6,099 nucleotides of DNA from an uncultured Treponema sp. (GTDB lineage: Bacteria; Spirochaetota; Spirochaetia; Treponematales; Treponemataceae), in contig CALGGS010000264.1 in NCBI GenBank assembly GCA_937915735.1, positions 1-6,099 on the forward strand, in the 5' to 3' direction. The position numbers and the translations under genes are program-made. Below, in pieces: positions 1-5,791 of the stretch. Every line of letters starts with the position of its first letter. Position 1 is the stretch's first letter. The notes beneath the pieces were generated by a model. It did not search any database and was not told the origin of the DNA. It saw only the letters and a program-made list of their open reading frames with translations.

Positions 1-25
1 CTTTTTTGTAGTAGAATATCAATTC

Positions 26-31
26 AAGGGG
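26..31 (+). promoter_or_regulatory. Ribosome binding site of the lipoprotein gene
   Basis: AAGGGG lies 8 bases before the ATG at 40 and supports that start. Only 39 bases lie upstream of the ATG, and I see no convincing -35/-10 pair in them, so the promoter is probably outside the window. Confidence 0.7.
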
Positions 32-39
32 ATGAGTTT

Positions 40-705
40 ATGAAAAACCTAAAAATAAAAGATGGAATTAAAATATTAAATAAACAAATTATTTTGTGTA
101 CACTTACTTCTTCTATTGTAGCAGCAACTATAACTAGTTGTGGTAAAAAAGAAGTAGTTAAAACTGAATATGTAATAATTCATGAAACTAATAACAGTAC
201 TTCTAAAAATATTATTGATACTACTGAAATAGAAAATAATGAATATATAGAAAGTACTACTGAATATCAAGAAGAATCTTATTACGAAACGGAAAATAAT
301 TATGTAGAAACTGAACCTTATTATGAGACTGAAAGTTATTATAAAGAAACAGAATCTGTTGATAATGATAGCAAAGTAATGAATTATTTTAATAAACAAG
401 TAAGAAGTATAAAAAACGAAGAGATTTTAATTGATTATATAAAAAGTGCTTTAGAAGAGGGGGCTTATGTTTGCAACTATAATGATACAATTAGGTTTGA
501 TAATGGTTTAGTTGTTGATTTTTCTTGGTTATTAGAATTTATTACTTTTTTAATAGAATCCTTTAAAATAAATAAAAATATAAGCAATGATATGAGGTAT
601 TTTAGGCATCGTGTTGTTGTGATTGGTGATAGGTATGAAAGTTTAGAGGATTACCTTAAGGGGATAAAAATATATGATTATTCTGTTAATAACATATCGA
701 AATAA
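40..705 (+). CDS. Predicted secreted lipoprotein of unknown function
   Basis: This 221-aa protein starts with a lysine-rich N terminus, a hydrophobic stretch (about residues 17-33) and a lipobox-like ITSC with Cys34, followed by Gly-Lys-Lys. That pattern indicates a lipoprotein signal peptide cut before Cys34 and anchoring on the outer face of the membrane. Residues 35-112 are a low-complexity linker rich in Glu, Thr, Tyr and Asn, with imperfect YYETE-type repeats at 81-106. Residues 113-221 look folded, with mixed charged and hydrophobic residues and a hydrophobic stretch near 158-173 that is too broken by charges to be a clear TM helix. I do not recognise a family. The start has a good ribosome site. 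The gene is extremely AT-rich, unlike the trb genes beside it, and runs toward them, so it is not part of their operon. It may belong to a different genome, or be a cargo gene. Confidence 0.8.
   Translation: MKNLKIKDGIKILNKQIILCTLTSSIVAATITSCGKKEVVKTEYVIIHETNNSTSKNIIDTTEIENNEYIESTTEYQEESYYETENNYVETEPYYETESYYKETESVDNDSKVMNYFNKQVRSIKNEEILIDYIKSALEEGAYVCNYNDTIRFDNGLVVDFSWLLEFITFLIESFKINKNISNDMRYFRHRVVVIGDRYESLEDYLKGIKIYDYSVNNISK
280..357 (+). repeat. Imperfect Tyr-Glu-Thr-Glu coding repeats in the lipoprotein linker
   Basis: Residues 81-106 contain four related units: YYETEN, YVETEP, YYETES and YYKETES. They lie in the acidic linker between the lipid anchor and the C-terminal domain. Such tracts usually act as flexible, exposed stalks and can vary in copy number; that role here is inference. 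Confidence 0.6.
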
Positions 706-735
706 ATGATTGACAATTTATTCACATTTCCGCGC
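706..735. other. Base-composition boundary between the AT-rich arm and the trb region
   Basis: The lipoprotein gene stops at 705, and the first GC-rich sequence appears at about 730 (CCGCGC). Left of this point, long A/T runs dominate; right of it, composition is balanced across more than 5 kb. The switch is abrupt and falls between two convergent genes, one of which (trbL) appears to lack its C-terminal part. No integrase, transposase, target duplication or attachment-site repeat is visible at the boundary. It may be a recombination or insertion junction, or an assembly join. Confidence 0.55.
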
Positions 736-793
736 ATAATTTCGCTGCGGAACAAGTCCGCAGCGAGCATTATATTCAGCGCTTTTTATTTTT
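732..793 (+). terminator. Strong hairpin with T-tract, probable intrinsic terminator for rightward transcription
   Basis: A perfect 10-bp inverted repeat pairs 742-751 with 757-766 around a 5-base loop (ACAAG). The stem extends outward: 741 with 767 (G-T wobble), a bulged C at 768, then 736-740 with 769-773. GCGC at 732-735 can also pair with GCGC at 779-782 across a one-sided bulge. On the + strand the last arm runs straight into five T, one A and five T (783-793), which is the intrinsic-terminator arrangement. It sits just after the lipoprotein gene. On the minus strand no T-tract follows the stem, so it is a weaker terminator for the trb operon, although the hairpin could still protect the 3' end of that mRNA. 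Confidence 0.65.
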
Positions 794-1472
794 CATCACA
801 CCGGTTGAGACCGTATGAAAGCGTTGTCAGACTGTCTCCAAGATGTACATTTTCAACAAGAATGTCCTTGATTGCCTGTAAGGTTCTTGCTCCGAAAAGA
901 CTGTGGAATTTGTTTTTCTCTCGATATTCGTTCACAAGTTCCAGTGCTTTTTTCTTTTCGCTTTTTGAGTTGAATTTCGCAGCTCCGATTTCGGCTGTCA
1001 GAGAGTCGATGTAGGAATTGTAGTTCTCAGAGTTTCCAAAGCTGGTTTCAAATGTGAAGTTCTCAAAGTTTGAGTTCAGCTCAACTTCAAGCTCATCTGC
1101 CCATTTTTCCTGCACTGCCAAATCCTGCTCAATGCTTTGTTTCATCGAAGTGAGGGAGTCGATAATTGCTTGCTTTCCTTTTCCTGCCTGAATGCCCACT
1201 CGGTTTCCTACGGCAGAAATTCCCATTGTGACAAGCGGGTAAATCGACATGAATAGAATGAATAAAAGCCATTTATAAAATGTGTCCCACCAGAAATCAC
1301 GGACGCTAAATCGGCTGTTAATCAGCTTGAAAGCTGCCCAGCAAAGTCCGATTGTTCCGATTGCGAGAGCGTAGTGGCTTCCCCATTTGTAAAAAGTTGA
1401 AAGAACGCCGGAAAAATATTCGATTGCCTGAATGACAGGAATATCAATCCAGCCTGTTACTGTGTGTGTCAC
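786..1472 (-). CDS. trbL: TrbL/VirB6-like inner-membrane protein, probably C-terminally truncated
   Basis: I place the start at the GTG at 1472, giving 228 aa. AAGGGGG lies 5 bases upstream, and the gap to the trbJ stop is 10 bases; the longer open frame reaching 1613 lies wholly over trbJ. Two hydrophobic segments are visible, about residues 33-51 and 66-88, flanked by aromatic and charged residues. A polar, partly coiled-coil stretch (about 97-228) then runs to the stop. TrbL/VirB6 proteins form part of the inner-membrane channel, usually with five or more TM helices. RP4 TrbL is over 500 aa and Ti TrbL is near 400, so the later TM core is missing here. The call rests on position after trbJ and on the membrane pattern. 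The stop lies 4 bases from a long hairpin, next to the composition break. Confidence 0.65.
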   Translation of the reverse strand: MTHTVTGWIDIPVIQAIEYFSGVLSTFYKWGSHYALAIGTIGLCWAAFKLINSRFSVRDFWWDTFYKWLLFILFMSIYPLVTMGISAVGNRVGIQAGKGKQAIIDSLTSMKQSIEQDLAVQEKWADELEVELNSNFENFTFETSFGNSENYNSYIDSLTAEIGAAKFNSKSEKKKALELVNEYREKNKFHSLFGARTLQAIKDILVENVHLGDSLTTLSYGLNRCDEK

Positions 1473-1477
1473 GAGCA

Positions 1478-1484
1478 CCCCCTT
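1478..1484 (-). promoter_or_regulatory. Ribosome binding site that fixes the trbL GTG start
   Basis: On the minus strand AAGGGGG overlaps the TAA stop of trbJ and lies 5 bases before the GTG at 1472. Another GTG at 1478 sits inside the G-run and is too close to serve. The overlap of stop codon and ribosome site suggests translational coupling of trbL to trbJ. Confidence 0.65.
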
Positions 1485-2409
1485 ATTTTCTGAAAGAATC
1501 TGGAACTTTGCTGTCAAAGGATTCCTGTCTCTGCTGTTCTGCTGCCATCTGGTCAGCCTCCGCCTGTTTCTCGTTTTCCTGAGCGATAAGGCGGCTTGCT
1601 TCAAGGCTTGCAAGGTCGTTCACTGATTCTTCAATCGAAAGAAGTCCGTCCACGGTCTGCTGTGAAAGATACAAGTTCGCCTCGTTTGCGGCAGAATCGG
1701 TCATATTTCCGTCTGAGTCTGTCTGTGAATATGCAGCTTCAATTACGGCATTGCTTCTGGCGACTTTCTCCTCACGGTTCAATTCGATGGCTTCATCGGT
1801 TGCTTTAGCAAGAACTTTAGAGGCTGCGTTTTTTACCTGTGCTACGGACTGCTGAATGAAAAGGTAATTTTTCGGAGAAATTCCGTATTTCCGCCAGATT
1901 GAAATTCTCTGTTTTTCGGTAAGCCCGTTTTCAATGTTCTTTATCGTGCTGCTCATAGAATCGCTCATGTAGCGTTCCATCGTTCCGACTGCGGAAAAGA
2001 AGTTGTGATCGGAACCGTTCATCCCGCAAAGGTCCGCGAGAGAATAGCGTCCATATCCACAATCAATCGATGGCGTTGTGATTGTGTTCTTTATGATACG
2101 AGCCTGGTTCAAAAGTTTGTTCACACGGCGGTTTGCGTCCTTGATGTCATTTCTGAGGTCGAAGTCGCCGTCAAATTTGATGTTATCCCAGTCAATGGAT
2201 TTTGCTCGCTCAACTGCGTGCTGAATCTGCATGTACTGGTTTTCTATTGTCGTGATTGAGTTAATAACCATATCGTACTGCTGATAAAGCTGGTCGAGAG
2301 CGGTAAGCCATCCCGAAACATCGAAGACCGGATAGCCGGAAGCAAAAAGATTTGGTGTGGCGAAAGCAAGGCTTATAATTGCGATAGTGATTTTTTGTTT
2401 TAAACTCAT
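1483..2409 (-). CDS. trbJ: TrbJ/VirB5-like secreted conjugal transfer protein
   Basis: This 308-aa protein has a signal peptide (basic MSLKQK, hydrophobic core to about residue 22, likely cleavage after the Ala-Ser near 23-24). The mature part opens with PVFDVSGW and then a long helical region rich in Gln and Tyr (about 34-70), which is typical of TrbJ/VirB5 proteins. In that family the protein is periplasmic or surface-exposed, sits at the pilus tip and helps in contact with the recipient. Two cysteines (117 and 128) flank a short loop and could form a disulfide. The C-terminal 50 residues are rich in Ala, Glu and Gln and probably form a helix or coiled coil. The ATG has AAGAGGA 7 bases upstream. 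The gene follows trbE by 24 bases and precedes trbL by 10. No trbK entry-exclusion gene fits in that last gap, unlike in the Ti operon. Confidence 0.85.
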   Translation of the reverse strand: MSLKQKITIAIISLAFATPNLFASGYPVFDVSGWLTALDQLYQQYDMVINSITTIENQYMQIQHAVERAKSIDWDNIKFDGDFDLRNDIKDANRRVNKLLNQARIIKNTITTPSIDCGYGRYSLADLCGMNGSDHNFFSAVGTMERYMSDSMSSTIKNIENGLTEKQRISIWRKYGISPKNYLFIQQSVAQVKNAASKVLAKATDEAIELNREEKVARSNAVIEAAYSQTDSDGNMTDSAANEANLYLSQQTVDGLLSIEESVNDLASLEASRLIAQENEKQAEADQMAAEQQRQESFDSKVPDSFRK

Positions 2410-2416
2410 GATGTAT

Positions 2417-2423
2417 TCCTCTT
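2417..2423 (-). promoter_or_regulatory. Ribosome binding site of trbJ
   Basis: AAGAGGA on the minus strand lies 7 bases before the ATG at 2409, within the 24-base trbE-trbJ gap. It supports the start that leaves a complete signal peptide. Confidence 0.7.
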
Positions 2424-2433
2424 GGTTTGTTGA

Positions 2434-5010
2434 TTAACAGGCTGCAAGCATTTTCTTGTATTTCTCGAAGTTCACCTGCTTTGTGTCTTTCCCCAAATCT
2501 GCAAACTTCTTTCTTGTCTCTTCAAGAATCTCAAAGGCAAGTGGCTCTGTAGTGTTCCGGCCATGCTCTGCTTCAATCCTGTCGAGCATCTCATGGTCAG
2601 GAGAAATAAGTGCGAGCTGGAATGGGTCAAGGTCGAGCGTGAACATACGGCATCCGTTCGGATTTTTGAAATAGTAATCGCGCTTCATAGTTGCGTTTGA
2701 CAATGCAAGGATTTCAGAATCCGTAAGACCGAAATAACGGTAGCTCTCAACAAGTCCCGGTGTCGTAGCAGATTCGTCTGCAAGGTAAATCTTTGTAAGA
2801 CACTGCTGAGCAATCGTGTCAGAGAGCGAGCTTTTTGCGGCAGCGGCGACTTCCTGTGTTGCGAAAATGCAGAAGACCTTTTTCTTTCTGAGCGTTCTGA
2901 GCCATTCCTGAAGGAAGCCTGCGAAAATCGGGTGCTGAAGGTAAAGCCACGCTTCGTCAAGGAAAAGAAATGTGAGAGGTTGTTTTGATCCAGTCGGCAG
3001 GTTCCACAGTTTTTCAAGATAGCGGAAGATGTACATGAGGGCAGGGGCAACGGCTTTTTCTGAAAGACGCATAAGACTTCCCATTTCGATTGTAATCAGC
3101 TTTGAGAGCGGAAGAGTTGTTTCCTCTGCGTCAAAAATCGAGCCGAACTGACCGCCAGAGCAATAAGGGTCAAGTCCGATTCTGATGGTGTTCGAGCCAT
3201 TTTCCGGGTCAGAATAAGTCGCGTACTGCTGGAAAGTCGTGAGTGTTCTTCGGCTTTTGTCTTTCTGTGAGATAAGTCGGAGTGTCGATGAAATCACTTT
3301 GCTCATTTCGGGTGTGATTCCGATATTCTGTTGAGCGAGTAATCCTTCGATGAACTGCTGGCACCACATAAGGCTTTCCGTGTATTCAGACGGCGTACAC
3401 TCATCGGGAGATTTAAGCTCCGAAAGCGGCTGGAAAGCGACTTCATCTTTTCCAGGCTCAATGTAGATTCCCCCGCCGCCGACCATAAGCGCACGGCTTG
3501 AAAGCTGCTTGTCGATACAAACGATGTTCGCGTCCTTGTATTTTGTCGCAGAAGCCATGAGGAGAGCGAGCAGGGTGGATTTTCCGGCTCCTGTCGGACC
3601 AAAGACAAAAGTGTGGCCGACATCACGGACATTAAGGTTCAGAAAGAATGGAGTTCCGTAGCTTGTTGAACAGGTGCAGAGCGGGATTGAAGAGCCACAG
3701 GTTTCTTCTGTGAAGTCATTGTGAAGAAGCCCCTGCCAGGCGGAGCTAAGCGGAATAATGTTTGAGAAATTCTTTGTCGAGATGAGTGGGCGGCGTATGT
3801 TGGCGTACACATTTCCCGGCATCATACTAAGCCATGCCTGAGTGTTATTGAAAGTTTCTTCTTTTACAGAGAATCCGCATGAGCGCACAACCTGCTGGAG
3901 TTTCCGTGCCTTCAGCTTTGCATTTTCAAACTTCTTATCCCAAACCATTAGGTTTGATGTGTAATAGCCGAGGACATATTCTCCCAGCGCGATGTCGCCC
4001 TGAATGTTAGAAGCCTGGGCTTCCATTTCAAGTGCGCCCTTATTCTCCTTGTCGATTTCAACATTCATCGCCATTTCGGTGAAGAGCGTCATTCCTGATT
4101 TCCGGGCAGAGTAAAAACGGTTTTGATATTTTTCCGCTTCCTTCGTGGATTTTTCCTTTGAGAGAGGAATGAACCTTGTGGTCCAGCGGAACTCTGTCAT
4201 TGTGCGGTTCAGAGCGTCAAAGATTGCGGGATAAGTCTTGTTCGGAAAATCCATGATTCCCATGACAGGAGCATAGTAATCCCCGATTTTGAGAGGCTGT
4301 GAGTTCTGAACATCCATGTCGCAGAGATAGTTATCAAGAAAGAAGAATGTATCTTCGGGATAAACAAGGTTCTGTCTGTTCAGAGAAACAGTGCTTTTGA
4401 TGTAAGAGAAAAGTTCCGAGTCGGTGAGACGGTGAATCCACAGCTTTACCGCAAGCGTTCCCATGACTTTCTCACATTCATCAAGAAAATCCTCCGCTTC
4501 CTTCTGCATCTTAGGAAAATTGTTGCCTTTTACAACCTTGTTTATGACTTTTTGATTCTTTGTCTTATTCTTGAAGAAAAAGCCTGTGGTTTTTGAATCA
4601 ATGTCGCTCGGAAGCTGATAGACGAAAGTGATGTAATATTCGGTTGTGAAGTGCTCCCCGAACTTGTGATAGTTTTCCGCCCGTCTCTGGTCGATGAGCC
4701 AGCCCGCAAGGTTTGAGAAGTCTCCTGCAGGATAGTCTTTTGTCTTGTACCTCTTCACATCGAAGAACAAAGCCCAGCCTTCGTTCTGGGCAAGTGTCAT
4801 TGCGCTCCTGTTGAAAAGGGATGCCATGCTTGCAATCTCTGGGGCGGACGAGGCTTCCAAATCAGGATATTCAACCTGATAGGTAGTCATGAGCGCTCCG
4901 TTTTTAAGAAGGCAAATGCCGGGACTAATGATAAAAGACCACGGAAGCACATATTTGAGTTGGTTCTGTGGTTCTTTGAATTTGAGTAAATCTAATGATG
5001 GTATTTTCAA
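2434..5010 (-). CDS. trbE: TrbE/VirB4-family conjugation ATPase
   Basis: This is the 858-aa VirB4-type ATPase of the secretion system, which acts at the inner membrane to power pilus assembly and substrate transfer. The N-terminal half (about 1-430) is the family's CagE/TrbE/VirB domain. The ATPase half has Walker A GPTGAGKST at 471-479, directly after VRDVGHTFVF. Walker B is FLFLDEAW at 681-688, with Asp685 and Glu686. It is followed by RTLRKKK at 705-711 and a sensor-like FATQE at 716-720. The C-terminal part (about 735-805) shows the usual family pattern around a YRYFGLTDSEI segment. Length is normal and all motifs are intact, so the enzyme looks functional. The start is a TTG preceded by GGAGGG, and it overlaps the trbD stop by 4 bases, so it is probably translationally coupled. 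Three cysteines at 438-447, just before the ATPase core, are a local feature whose meaning I cannot tell. Confidence 0.96.
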   Translation of the reverse strand: MKIPSLDLLKFKEPQNQLKYVLPWSFIISPGICLLKNGALMTTYQVEYPDLEASSAPEIASMASLFNRSAMTLAQNEGWALFFDVKRYKTKDYPAGDFSNLAGWLIDQRRAENYHKFGEHFTTEYYITFVYQLPSDIDSKTTGFFFKNKTKNQKVINKVVKGNNFPKMQKEAEDFLDECEKVMGTLAVKLWIHRLTDSELFSYIKSTVSLNRQNLVYPEDTFFFLDNYLCDMDVQNSQPLKIGDYYAPVMGIMDFPNKTYPAIFDALNRTMTEFRWTTRFIPLSKEKSTKEAEKYQNRFYSARKSGMTLFTEMAMNVEIDKENKGALEMEAQASNIQGDIALGEYVLGYYTSNLMVWDKKFENAKLKARKLQQVVRSCGFSVKEETFNNTQAWLSMMPGNVYANIRRPLISTKNFSNIIPLSSAWQGLLHNDFTEETCGSSIPLCTCSTSYGTPFFLNLNVRDVGHTFVFGPTGAGKSTLLALLMASATKYKDANIVCIDKQLSSRALMVGGGGIYIEPGKDEVAFQPLSELKSPDECTPSEYTESLMWCQQFIEGLLAQQNIGITPEMSKVISSTLRLISQKDKSRRTLTTFQQYATYSDPENGSNTIRIGLDPYCSGGQFGSIFDAEETTLPLSKLITIEMGSLMRLSEKAVAPALMYIFRYLEKLWNLPTGSKQPLTFLFLDEAWLYLQHPIFAGFLQEWLRTLRKKKVFCIFATQEVAAAAKSSLSDTIAQQCLTKIYLADESATTPGLVESYRYFGLTDSEILALSNATMKRDYYFKNPNGCRMFTLDLDPFQLALISPDHEMLDRIEAEHGRNTTEPLAFEILEETRKKFADLGKDTKQVNFEKYKKMLAAC

Positions 5011-5276
5011 TCTGCCCTCCAGACATCAGGAGCCAGAAGCCTGTCAAAAAGCACGGTGAGTGCGTACGGGTCATTCTTGCAGACCATTCTGGCTATTACA
5101 TATAGAAAGATTCCGATAATTACACACCATATGCTTACGATGTTCATAAGTACGATGGTGAGTACCATGATGAGCATTGCCGGAGTCAGCCCGATTCCAA
5201 GAAGCAGGTTCGGCTCAAGCAATACTTTGTGGACGGGAGTTGAATAATCGAATACGGAGATTTCTTCCATTGTCAT
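5007..5276 (-). CDS. trbD: TrbD/VirB3-family inner-membrane protein
   Basis: This 89-aa protein has two hydrophobic segments, about residues 24-44 and 47-66, separated by a very short turn. A polar C-terminal tail with NDPYALTVLFDRL follows; an Asp-Pro after the second helix is usual in VirB3/TrbD proteins. The family sits in the inner membrane beside the VirB4 ATPase and is sometimes fused to it. Here trbD is separate, but its TGA overlaps the trbE start by 4 bases, consistent with that partnership. AAGGAG lies 4 bases before the first ATG (5276) and 10 bases before a second ATG at 5270, so the protein may begin at Met3. The trbC stop is 14 bases upstream. Confidence 0.88.
   Translation of the reverse strand: MTMEEISVFDYSTPVHKVLLEPNLLLGIGLTPAMLIMVLTIVLMNIVSIWCVIIGIFLYVIARMVCKNDPYALTVLFDRLLAPDVWRAD
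5015..5020 (-). promoter_or_regulatory. Ribosome binding site deciding the TTG start of trbE
   Basis: GGAGGG on the minus strand, inside the end of trbD, lies 4 bases before the TTG at 5010. The TTG shares bases with the trbD TGA stop (TTGA overlap). No other start codon nearby keeps the conserved N terminus, so TTG is the likely start. Confidence 0.7.
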
Positions 5277-5280
5277 TCAA

Positions 5281-5286
5281 CTCCTT
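5281..5286 (-). promoter_or_regulatory. Ribosome binding site of trbD
   Basis: AAGGAG on the minus strand lies in the 14-base gap between trbC and trbD. It is 4 bases before one ATG (5276) and 10 before another (5270), so either could be used. Confidence 0.65.
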
Positions 5287-5290
5287 TTTG

Positions 5291-5740
5291 TCAAACTGCA
5301 GCAAGCGGCAATAAGGCAGGGGAGGGCAGAGCCTGTGACGGAAGAGAGGAAACTGCTTCTGTATTTGGTGTGTCTGCCATTGCGATTTCAAAAGAAAGTC
5401 CGTCAAGGAAGTAAGAGCAGATGCTTGAGGCTGAAAGAAGGATAATTGTTCCGATAATCCACGGAGCGAATTTCTTAATCATCTGACCGCCGCCACCCTG
5501 CTGACCGGCGAGAACCATACCGATAGCCTCAACGATAAGCGCGACAAGAAGGATTGCTTTTACCCAGCTTGACTGGAAAAGTTCAAGAATTTTGTCAGCC
5601 CAGGTGTCGAGTTCTGCGATTGATTCTCCAGATCCTGCGGCAAAAGTCGGTACGATGCACGCCGCAAAAATGAGCGCACAGGCAATAAAATGTTTTGATG
5701 TAAGAGCCGATTTTACGGTTTTAGAAAGATTGTTTTTCAT
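5291..5740 (-). CDS. trbC: TrbC/VirB2-family conjugative pilin precursor
   Basis: This 149-aa protein has a long signal peptide: a basic N terminus, hydrophobic residues about 18-30, and likely cleavage after the Ala at 34 or 35 in PTFAAGS. Two hydrophobic helices follow, about 60-79 and 91-112, joined by a Gly-rich turn with Lys89-Lys90 (QQGGGGQMIKK). This helix-loop-helix is the VirB2/TrbC pilin fold, and the protein would be stored in the inner membrane and polymerised into the conjugative pilus. Residues 113-122 read DGLSFEIAMA, and a Pro/Ala/Ser/Leu-rich tail (131-149) follows, which suggests C-terminal processing. GAGGAG lies 11 bases before the ATG, a rather long spacing. The gene sits between trbB and trbD as in IncP and Ti operons. 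Confidence 0.85.
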   Translation of the reverse strand: MKNNLSKTVKSALTSKHFIACALIFAACIVPTFAAGSGESIAELDTWADKILELFQSSWVKAILLVALIVEAIGMVLAGQQGGGGQMIKKFAPWIIGTIILLSASSICSYFLDGLSFEIAMADTPNTEAVSSLPSQALPSPALLPLAAV

Positions 5741-5751
5741 ACTAAGTTGTA

Positions 5752-5757
5752 CTCCTC
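5752..5757 (-). promoter_or_regulatory. Ribosome binding site of trbC
   Basis: GAGGAG on the minus strand lies 11 bases before the ATG at 5740, longer than the usual 5-9. No better start lies closer to it. Confidence 0.5.
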
Positions 5758-5768
5758 GTGTTGTTTTA

Positions 5769-5791
5769 CGGAGCGTGTTGCTCTCACTCCG
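5769..5791 (-). other. Small imperfect hairpin between trbB and trbC
   Basis: CGGAG at 5769-5773 can pair with CTCCG at 5787-5791. Alternatively, GAGC at 5771-5774 can pair with GCTC at 5780-5783 around a 5-base loop. It begins just after the trbB stop and lies in the largest gap of the operon (51 bases), upstream of the pilin gene. No T-tract follows, so it is not a clear terminator. It could be an RNA-processing or stability element, or chance. Confidence 0.25.

Noticed and set aside
76..399. Leftward 107-codon hydrophobic frame opposite the lipoprotein gene
   Set aside because: Its Phe/Ile-rich composition is what the complement of an AT-rich Glu/Tyr/Asn-coding gene gives. It has no ribosome site and conflicts with a gene that has a clear signal peptide.
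706..1014. Rightward open frame of 102 codons starting directly after the lipoprotein stop
   Set aside because: It has no ribosome binding site, runs through the hairpin and T-tract, and lies antisense to trbL, whose codon pattern and membrane segments are far more convincing.
1473..1613. N-terminal extension of TrbL to an ATG at 1613
   Set aside because: The extra 47 residues are encoded entirely within trbJ in another frame, are basic and low quality, and the GTG at 1472 has a good ribosome site.
2685..3632. Two further leftward frames (2685-3050 and 3303-3632) inside trbE
   Set aside because: They are out-of-frame shadows of trbE, which covers these bases with intact Walker motifs.
5215..5406. 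Leftward 63-codon frame bridging the end of trbC and start of trbD
   Set aside because: It is a third-frame shadow overlapping two well-supported genes and has no ribosome site.
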